From RYN-433 sp036558265 (GTDB lineage Bacteria; Planctomycetota; Phycisphaerae; Tepidisphaerales; Tepidisphaeraceae): DNA of 59,982 nt. Position numbers and translations under genes: made by a program. Positions 51,301 through 58,000 of the stretch are shown piece by piece. A model generated the notes under the pieces. It saw only the letters and a program-made list of their open reading frames with translations. It was not told the origin of the DNA and searched no databases. The stretch lies in the NCBI GenBank assembly GCA_036558265.1, contig DATBFY010000088.1:1-59982 (forward strand), given 5' to 3'. Numbering within the stretch: position 1 is the stretch's first letter; every line of letters starts with the position of its first letter.

Positions 51301-52010
51301 TGACAATCCGCGGCAACGCGACCGCCGTCACGCTCGCCGCGGGTGGCAAAGTCCTCCGCACCGGCGGACTGTCCATTCAGGACGGCGGCACGCTCGACGT
51401 GAATGACGGATACGTGATCATCGACGCGAATGGATCAAGTGCGCAATCCACTCTTCTGTCTCAGGTCAACGACGCATTGCGCAGCGGCTATGCGGGAGCC
51501 CACTGGACCGGCACCGGAATCGTCTCCGGCGCCGCGCGCGCTGACGGCGCCGGAAAGACTGCCGTCGGCGTGCTTCTCAATGACAATGGCACCGGCCAGC
51601 CGCTGCTCACGGCCTTTGCCGGTCAAACCGTGGACGCCGGTGACATCCTCGTGCGTTACACGCTGATAGGCGACGCGGACCTCAGCGGCGCCGTGGACAC
51701 CGCCGACTTCTCGCGTCTCTACGCGGGTCTCACCCAACCCACCACTTACTGGGCCACCGGCGACTTCAACTATGACGCCCGAACCGATATCCGCGACTAT
51801 CAGGCTCTCGAATTGAACATCGGCAGCGTGCTGTCCGCCACGGTCACGACGGCCATGCCGGTGCCCGCGTCGACACCCGTCCGTCCCGCCGCGCCGCCGT
51901 CACCCAAGCGGCCCAAGCCCGCGCCGGTCGTGCGCCGGATCGTCCAATCGCCTCTCTTCTCGACCAAGCGAATCCCGTCGGCAAAGGCAGCAGCGGCTCG
52001 CCACAAGTGA
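45318..52010 (+). CDS. Giant secreted protein with lamin-tail, LamG-like, CotH and dockerin-like modules
   Basis: About 2,230 residues. The N-terminus is basic with IERLEPRLLLAAD, the LEPR-type signal of planctomycete exported proteins. Modules in order: lamin-tail domain (35-155), two tandem LamG-like copies (about 220-440 and 460-690), a chitobiase-like beta-sandwich (860-935), a CotH kinase-like domain (about 980-1375; SRPKKSFRIFFRNEYG, YINGLYWGQYGVTEEPDES), another chitobiase-like repeat, three lamin-tail domains (1480-1930), and a dockerin-like calcium dyad (DADLSGAVDTAD, DFNYDARTDIRD). The tail is Pro/Lys-rich. I prefer GTG 45318 (GAGGG upstream); GTG 45267 also has a GAGGG site. Probably a surface protein. 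Confidence 0.88.
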   Translation: MAKSNRASRAKDRDRRSSRARGTGIERLEPRLLLAADPVITEFMASNGVSLADGNGDHPDWIEIQNKGDAAVNLLGWHLTDDPTKLDKWTFPARTLNAGQFLVVFASGNDSPDPAGNLHTNFTLDADGEYLALTRPNLSVATEFGSAGTNYPKQIEDVSYGPGTILDQQTVLGPGNSAKAFVPTNSALDDQRWTSPTFDDSAWGSGTTGVGFDTGGVEDVQPPPVLKSRWSADDLAASVGGGQTITSWTDPVGGKTAAGSGKPVFQTNVINGHAVVRFNPADGTDQLRVTAANSPMSGAEDYTIVVVFRTATAGVGGAGQWTQNTGIVDATQSGSTADWGLAINSSGQIGAGLGGPDVTTYSSGGLANGAAHVAVYTRVDDTVRLFVDGGDGTATAGSATARNAADMVFGSLQTNANYFNGDIAEVDVYQGGVDTATAYALAGQLGSKYAITVTAPSPVAPQPAVIAKWTADDLNTQADNTVVNTWVSSVGSASASHTGSPKLEKNQLNGHSVIRFDPSDGNDQLRIAAASSPMAGRGDFSLAVVFRTSTPGVGAATQWYNNTGIVDGEIGGVTNDWGLVVNGSGQVGAGLGNPDATLYSNNGQANGQAHVAVYTRRGASYELSIDGGVAYSGTGATAARTSADMVFGSLQTNINYYKGDIAEVQVYGGALDTGGVAQLAGQLAAKYGVALAPAPYDPLIGLDLQTAMSGQATSAYVRVPFTVDDPAAYDRLTLRMRYDDGFIAYLNGVEVARRNAPIGGVGFTSAAIAVRADSAALTPEDIDISSFASLLRGGGATNVLAIHALNSGVNDPDLLVIPELVLAKSTSGNAYFATPTPGTANGNGYLDYVRDVKFSVDRGIYNNPFTVDLTTSTPGATIVYTTDGSVPTLDNGTVVNAADANTPPIAHVNVATTTVLRATAFKNTLLPTNVDTSSYILISSVLTQKNVAPSGAYWDTEVDPNVVNATQTYSVTQALTAVPTISLVLPDADMFGPGGLYANPLSKGPAWERETSVEYFDPNNPTSEFQLDAGIRIQGGVDRDPSRPKKSFRIFFRNEYGAGKLNFPILGSDYPVSSFDTLILKGGHNYNWANAGGTPVARGDYLRDEFARRTQAALTGTSAQGTFVQLYINGLYWGQYGVTEEPDESWAAAHMGGDKSDYDVIQPNVDGSLSLLSGDFTAWNTMFSTADSAMANDNTIDNTEYGNIRKYVDVDNLIDYMMSIIYRGDQDAPTLIGNGVQPRNFYAIRKRAGGLFQFQTWDGEISLETTTADRTETAGNFNPARLYQQLRTNAEFRQLVADHVYKDFFNGGPLSEQATADRYRQLMQMIDVSIVGESARWGDAKREPAAMRDTDWLTETGWLLNTYFPQRTGIVFNQLKNDFAMLAVAPPQVKVNGQAQHGGNVNPGDSLTFVDPNTTGGGTIYYTIDGSDPRVAGGGVSASARLYTGAFAINQNLTVKMRIRNGTTWSAIDVVDFTIHTLAASGNLVVSEINYNPADPTPAELAVNPAFTADDFEFVELLNTGNKTVDLLNAHFDQGVSFNFGNTSIAPGQRAVLVRNASAFQARYGSSIPIAGVYSGTLSDGGEPLRLRAANSAIIDGFTYDNSGAWPGRADGKGSTLELISPTADVNDPANWRSSYEYGGTPGSAGVGPQDDVVVNEVLSNTDATAKDAIELHNTTTADIDLSGWFLSDSSNNYRKFRIPDGTMLPAGGYLVFDEDDFNPTPAAPGPNDFALDGAHGDDVWLLKAAPGNGLLLAFADSVHFDAAPVGVSLGRWPDATGKLYPMTTPTLGASNSGPRIGPAIISEIMYHPVGATTNEDLQYIEVQNVTDTALDVSGWRFDNGIDFSFPAGTVLAAHEPIVVVHFDPADATRLAAFRSAYGIDAGVRIVGPWSGTLSDIGETVRLARPDAPPATDPTFTPFVLVEEVAYDSAAPWPTGAATGAGQALARLSRATWGDDPTNWAAQAPTVGSVPFGHAYFQGGARQVFTSALTTLDSLTIRGNATAVTLAAGGKVLRTGGLSIQDGGTLDVNDGYVIIDANGSSAQSTLLSQVNDALRSGYAGAHWTGTGIVSGAARADGAGKTAVGVLLNDNGTGQPLLTAFAGQTVDAGDILVRYTLIGDADLSGAVDTADFSRLYAGLTQPTTYWATGDFNYDARTDIRDYQALELNIGSVLSATVTTAMPVPASTPVRPAAPPSPKRPKPAPVVRRIVQSPLFSTKRIPSAKAAAARHK
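45990..47400 (+). repeat. Tandem LamG-like repeat inside the CotH protein
   Basis: Two copies about 718 bases apart code for matching segments, for example RWSADDLAAS and KWTADDLNTQ, or NAADMVFGSLQTNANYF and TSADMVFGSLQTNINYY. Confidence 0.8.
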
Positions 52011-52024
52011 CGATATAACTCGCC

Positions 52025-55000
52025 TCAACGGCGCTTAGGCCCGGCAGGCGCGCCCTTGAGCGAGAATACCTTTGACCGCGACACGGGCGACAACACCGAG
52101 TACGGCGTCTCCAGGTAATCACGCGTGAGCGATCTGGGCGGCATGGGGCGGGCGCCGAAGATCGGCGCGGGGGCCACCGGATCGCTTCCCGGTCCGCTCG
52201 CGAAGCGCACGCTGACCTTCCCCGGCAGCGCCTGGCCCAGGCCGGTATCCGCGGGGGCGTTGCCGATCGCGCGCGTGCTAAACGCCTTTTTCGGCGTCCT
52301 TGTCGGCGCGGGCTGGACGACGGGCCTGGGCGCAACCGCCGCTTTGGCCCTGGCCGCCGAAGAGGCGGGCGCCGGCTTCGGTGTGGGTTTCGGCGTCGGC
52401 TTAGGCGCCGCCGTTGGAGCGGGTGTCGATTGCGCGCTCACCGCGGCCAAAACCGATTCGATCGACGGCACCGGCGACGGCGACGCGAGCGGGGCCGCGG
52501 GCGAGCCGGCGGGCGGCAGCGACGTGTTGTACCGCTGCGCCAACGCCACCAGGTCGTTGAAATCGACGTTGCCGTCGTAGTTGAAGTCGCCCAGAGCAAG
52601 TTGTTTGCCGCCGGTGGTGTTGTAGTTCTGCGCCAGCTTCACCAAGTCGTTGAAATCGACGGCGGCATCGTGGTTGGCGTCGCCCGCCATGAAGAAGAAC
52701 GAGAGCTTGGCGTCACCGCCGGCCGAGCCGTCGCCGTTGCCGTCGAGTAGATTCCCCGAGCCGTCGGTGACGCCCGAGGCGAGCAGCGTTGCGGTGTAGC
52801 GGCCGTCGGGCAGCACGCCCGGCGCCAGACCCGCCGTGCCGGTGTAGGTGAAGGTCGCGGTGTTGCTGACGCCATTGTAGACGAGCGTGAAAGCGCTGGA
52901 CGGGATCGTCTGCCCGGTCGTCAGGTTGACCACCACAAGGTCCGCCGCCGAAAGGCTGGCGGACACATTCTCGCTGAACTGGAATGTGAGCACGTGCGGG
53001 CGAGTCAGATACGTGTATGAGCTGGCCAGCACGGCGGGCGGCGTGGCGTCCACGGTCAGCGTCGATTGGAACGCCGCCCCATTGCCCAGGGCGTTGCCCG
53101 CCTGGTCGAGGATGCCGGGCAGAATGCTCAGCCGCCAGTTCCCCGCGGGAAGGGCGCCGCCCAGCGCGATCGTCGCGGTCTTGGTCGCGGGGTTGTAGAC
53201 GACCGAGGTGATCCGGCTGGATTGGTCCACGTCGTCCGCATCGCCGAAGACGCCGTTTGCGCTGGAGACCAGGCGGTAGTTTGCCAGGCTCTGCACGATT
53301 CCGGCGTTCAGGCCGATGTTCTCGGTGAACGTCACCGTAAAGCTGGTGGGCCCCGTGCCCGTGGAACCGGAGGGCGTGACCGACGCCACGGTCGGCGCGG
53401 TCAGGTCGAGGCGGAACGTGCGCGAATAGGTTCCGCCGGCCGAGCCGTCGCCGTCCGCGTCAAGCGCGTTGCCGGCGCGATCGACGATGGCACTGGTGGG
53501 CGTGCCGGTGATGCGGAAGCGGTACTGGCCCTCGGGAAGCTCCGACGCGAGGTTCAGGCGAACCTGCAACTGATCCGGCAGGTACACGATCGAGGTGAAG
53601 GGCGTCACCACGTCGTCGATCGTGTCAAAGAGGCCGTCCGTCCCGGGCGAAACCACCGAGTAGAAGGCCGCGCTGGTTGCGCTGACCGATTCGAGCGCTT
53701 CGCTGAAGGTCAGGGTGATCGCGGAGATGTGGGCCGAGGAGAGCTGGCCGTCGACGCCGGGGAGCGGCGAGACCGAGACGAGGGTCGGCGGCGTCGAATC
53801 GGCGCTGGAGCCCAGGAACTCGTGGGCGCCGATGTCATAGAACTTGAACGTGCCCGCGCCGGTGTTGAGCGTGCCCAGGTCGTCCACGCGGTCGCGGTTG
53901 TCAGCGTCCTGAGGTTGGCCGCGGTCGCCGTCGGCCGAGTCGATCACCGGCGAGCTGGCGCGAAGGCCGAAGTTGTCGTCGCCGCCGAAGTCCGCGAACG
54001 CGCTGTTCTGGTCGGGCTGGGCCCAGCCGAGCAGGTTGTCCGCCCCGTCAACGTCGATGAAGAGCGGATCGGTCGAAAGCGAGTTGGCGTCCTTGCCGCT
54101 GGCGGTCTTCCAATCGGCGAGCGTCGCCGAAGTGGCGGCGGTCTTGTACTTGCCGACGTTGGCGCCGGCGAGGACGGGGAAGATGTCGTTGTAATTGCTG
54201 ACCCAGCCGTTGTCGGCGCCGATCAGTTCGATCCCCAGGCCCGACCGGACCACGATCAGGTTGTTGGCGATGACGAAGTTGTCGCCGTCGTTCTCCAGCT
54301 TCAGGGCGGATCCGGCGAGTTGGTAGAGCGTATTGTTGATGATGCGCACGCCAGCCGTGCCGCCGGTCGTGTCGTGGATGTAGATGCCCTGGGCGGCGTT
54401 CTGGTAGACGGTGTTGTTCGCGAGCAGCGTGCCCTGGGTGTTCTTGGCGGTAACCTCAATGCCCACCTTGTTGCCGTAGGCGTAGTTGGCGGTGACCGAG
54501 ACCGGCTCGGAATCGATCAGGATGCCGGAACCCGTGTTGCCGTAGGCGCGGTTGTGCGTGACCTGGCCCGATCGCGAGAGGATGCCGGTCGTGTTGCGGT
54601 AGGCGCGATTGTCGTGCAGGACCGTGTTGTCGGCCGACGTGTGGGCGTAGAAGCCCGTCGGGTTGAGGAACGCCGCATTAGCGTAGGCGTCGACGTTGTT
54701 CTCGAAATAGAAGCCGTTGCCGGTGTTGTCGTGGGCCGTGTTGTCGTGGACCGTCGAGCGCAGCGTCTCGTCGCTGTCGGCCACGTAGATGCCGCGGTCA
54801 TTGCCGCGGGCCTCGTTTCCGTAGACGTCCGCCTGGCCGGTCGTCACGGTCACACCGTTGACGTTGTTGTAGGTGAGGTTATTGCGGACGACGATCTGGT
54901 CGGCCGAGTCGATCACGATGCCGTTGGTGACCTGTCCGCCGACGTGGTAGGCGGTGTTGTTCTCCACCGTCATGTGGTCGGCGCGGAGGTAGAGGCCCGT

Positions 55001-58000
55001 ATCCTGGTTGACGTCCTCGCTGTAGGCGGTGCCGTAGGCGGTATTGCCTGAGATCAGCGCCTTGTCGGTCGCGTCATCCACGTAGATGCCCCAGAGGGCG
55101 TTCTCGAGCGCGGAGTTGCCGCTTAGCGTGAGGTTGTCGGCGTCGGCCATCCAGAAGCCGACATAGGCGCCGGTGGCCGTGAGGTTGCGAATCGTGACAT
55201 TGTTGGCGCCGGCGATCTCCAGGGCGTATTGCCCGGCGTTGACGTTGCCGCGATCGATGACCGCGGCGTCGGGTGCGGTCAGCAGGTAGTGCTTGCGAAT
55301 GGTGCTGGCGTCCAGCACGCGGTTGAAGGTCGCCACCTCGTCCATGCTTCCGGAGAAGAACTGGTCGCTGGCCCAGTTGCTTCGGCCCAGGTAGTTCTTC
55401 GTACGCGATGTGACGCGCGGGGCGTTGAGCTGGCCGGTGGCGATCAGCTTGCCGTTGCGGTAGACGGCCGCTGCGCCGCTACCCGTGAGCGTGACGGCGA
55501 TGTGCTGCCAGACGTTGGGCATGAGCGCACCGGTGATGCGGATGCCGCCACCGATCGAGCCCGAGTAGACCTCGAACCAAAGGTCGTCGGTGTTGTTGTA
55601 GCGCGAGAGGATGATGTTGTCGCTGGCCTGACCGTTCCCCAGGTCGAAGAGCCGCTCCCAGGCATTGTGCGAGTTGGGGTTGATCCAGCCCTCGTAGGTG
55701 AAGCCGCCCGACAAATCGTCGAAGTCGTTGGGTAACTGGACATGGCCGGTGGTGCCGTCGAGAGCGATGGCGGTGTCGGGATTGCCGGGCAGGGCGCCGG
55801 GGCGGTTTAGAGTGACGCCGCCTACGTAGGTGGCGGTGCGGTTGGCACCGGACAGGTCGTTGGCGTTCGTGCCTGACGTCTGATCGAACCGGTAATAATG
55901 CGACGGTCCGTCGGCAATAAGCACGTCGCCGTAATGGGCGGTCAGCGGGGAGGCGCCGGTCGGCCCCTGGATCGTGACGCCCGAATCCTGCGCGGTAATG
56001 CGCACGTTGCTAGACGCATTATAGATCCCGGTGTCCACGTAGACGACGTCGCCGGGATTCAGGTCGTACGCGGCCAGAAGGGCGGCCAGCGACGCCATTG
56101 GGTCGGCCGGCGTGGTACCCGAGTTGGCGTTGCTGCCGGCCGCCGTCGTGTACTGGTCGCCGATCGTCGAGCCGTCGTTCACGTAGTACGCGTTGCCGGC
56201 GGCGCCGACGACGAAGTTGTCGTCGGAGATGTCCACGATGGTTGCATCGCCGTGTGAGCGGATGCGGATCCGCCCCTGCGACGTGCTGACGCCCGGATTC
56301 CAAATGTACGAGCCGTCATTGGCCTCGTTGGTGGCGACGGTGGTCCAGGTTTGGCCGCCGTCGGCGCTGAAGTCGATATCCACCGCGCCGACGTTTCCGA
56401 CCGACCGCCAGCGGATGAGGCTCGCGGCGTTCTTGCGGACCTTCTCGCCACCGTTGAACGTCAGCAGTTGCAGCAGGTTGGCCTGCGAGCGCGAGGCCTC
56501 GGCCGTGTTGCCCTCGAACCCGAGATTGACGCGCCCGCCGTTTGCGGCCGTCTCGTTGGCGAACGCGGAGGTCGGATCGCCTGCGTCGATCGCGGACGAA
56601 TCGATTGCGTCGGCGGTGAAAGCCCCGTTGTGATAACTACCCGCGCGGGATGAGAGGTGATAATCGGCAACCGGCGGCGTCGGCGCGGCGGTCGAGGACG
56701 GCCGCAGCACCTGGCGCGTCGAGCCAACCGCGTTGCCAGGCGTCGCCGATTCCTCGGCGCGGAGCAACCGGCGCGACGGATTGTCCGGCGTCGCCCACGA
56801 GAGGAACGCCTGCGCGTTGCCGCCGCCGGACGGGTCCATCACCTCGTACGCGAAGTCGACCCAGCCCGGCGCGGCGGCCGTGTACGTCGCGCTCTTCTCC
56901 TGGTTCGACGGTGAATTGAAGTCGTCGATAATCGCGCTGCCCGCGACCTTCAATCGCTGCGGGCCGAGCGAGCTGATCCAGAATGTGTATGTCCCCGCGA
57001 CGGGGAGGTAGACCTGACCGCTCCACCGAAACGATTGGTTGTCATCGGGCAGCCCGCGGAAGCCGTTGAATGGCGCGAAGGCGACGACGCGGTCCGTCTG
57101 GGTAACGAACGCGTTGCCGTCCGATTCCGGAGTGAAAGTTCGGTTGCGGAAGCCTTCGAACTTGAGGCCCACCGTCGCCGCGCCAAGTCCGACGTTCTGC
57201 GGACCGACGGAACTCACGAACCGGGGATCGTCGGCGAGCGAATGGGCCTCGAACCCGAGTTCGAATCGCACGTCCGCCAGCATGGCGAACGGGTTCTGCC
57301 AGAAGTAGGGCACGGCCCCGCCCGTGGCGTTGAGCAGATTGTAGTCGGAGCTGAACCCCTGCTGGGCGGTGTTGGCGACGTTCACGTCATAGCGCCCCGC
57401 GCCGCCGGCCCAGAGGATGTTGTTCTTCAGGGATACGTTCCGCGAACCCTGGGAGATCTGGATCGCGTCGGCGCTGGGCTCGTGAACGGTGTTGTTCACC
57501 AGCGTGTGACCGCCGCCGGTCGTGTTCACGTTGTCGAGCCAGATGCCGCGCAGGCCGTCGGCGTAGACCAGGTTGTTTGAGATCGTGACGGAGTTGTTGA
57601 CGTTGGAATAGATCCCCGTCAGCGCGTTGTTGTGCGAGCGGTTGCCGGTGACCAGGGACGAACCGCTCACCAGCAGGATGCCGGTATTGTTGTTGTACGC
57701 CTCGCTGCCCTTGAGCGTGCCGCTGCCGACCGAGATGCCGACGTCGTTGTTGTACGCCTTCACGTCGTGGACCACGCCCGCGTACCCGTTACGGATCGAG
57801 AAGCCCGTCCCATTGTCATGCGCGATCGAGTTGTACACCTCGGCCGTGTTCCCGCTCCAGTTAATGTCAAATCCGGTCGAGTCCCCCCACGCCGCGTTGT
57901 CGTACGCGCGGCTCGGATCGGAAGCCGAGTTGTCGTAGATGAAGAACCCAGTGCCGCTGTCCCAGACGAGGTTGCCGGACACCTCGAAAGCCCCGGCGGT

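Noticed and set aside
53066..55051. A 661-codon + strand frame inside the beta-helix gene
   Set aside because: It is antisense to a repeat-rich protein, is Val/Arg/Asp-biased, and shows no motif. The opposite strand gives clear beta-helix and Ig-like domains.
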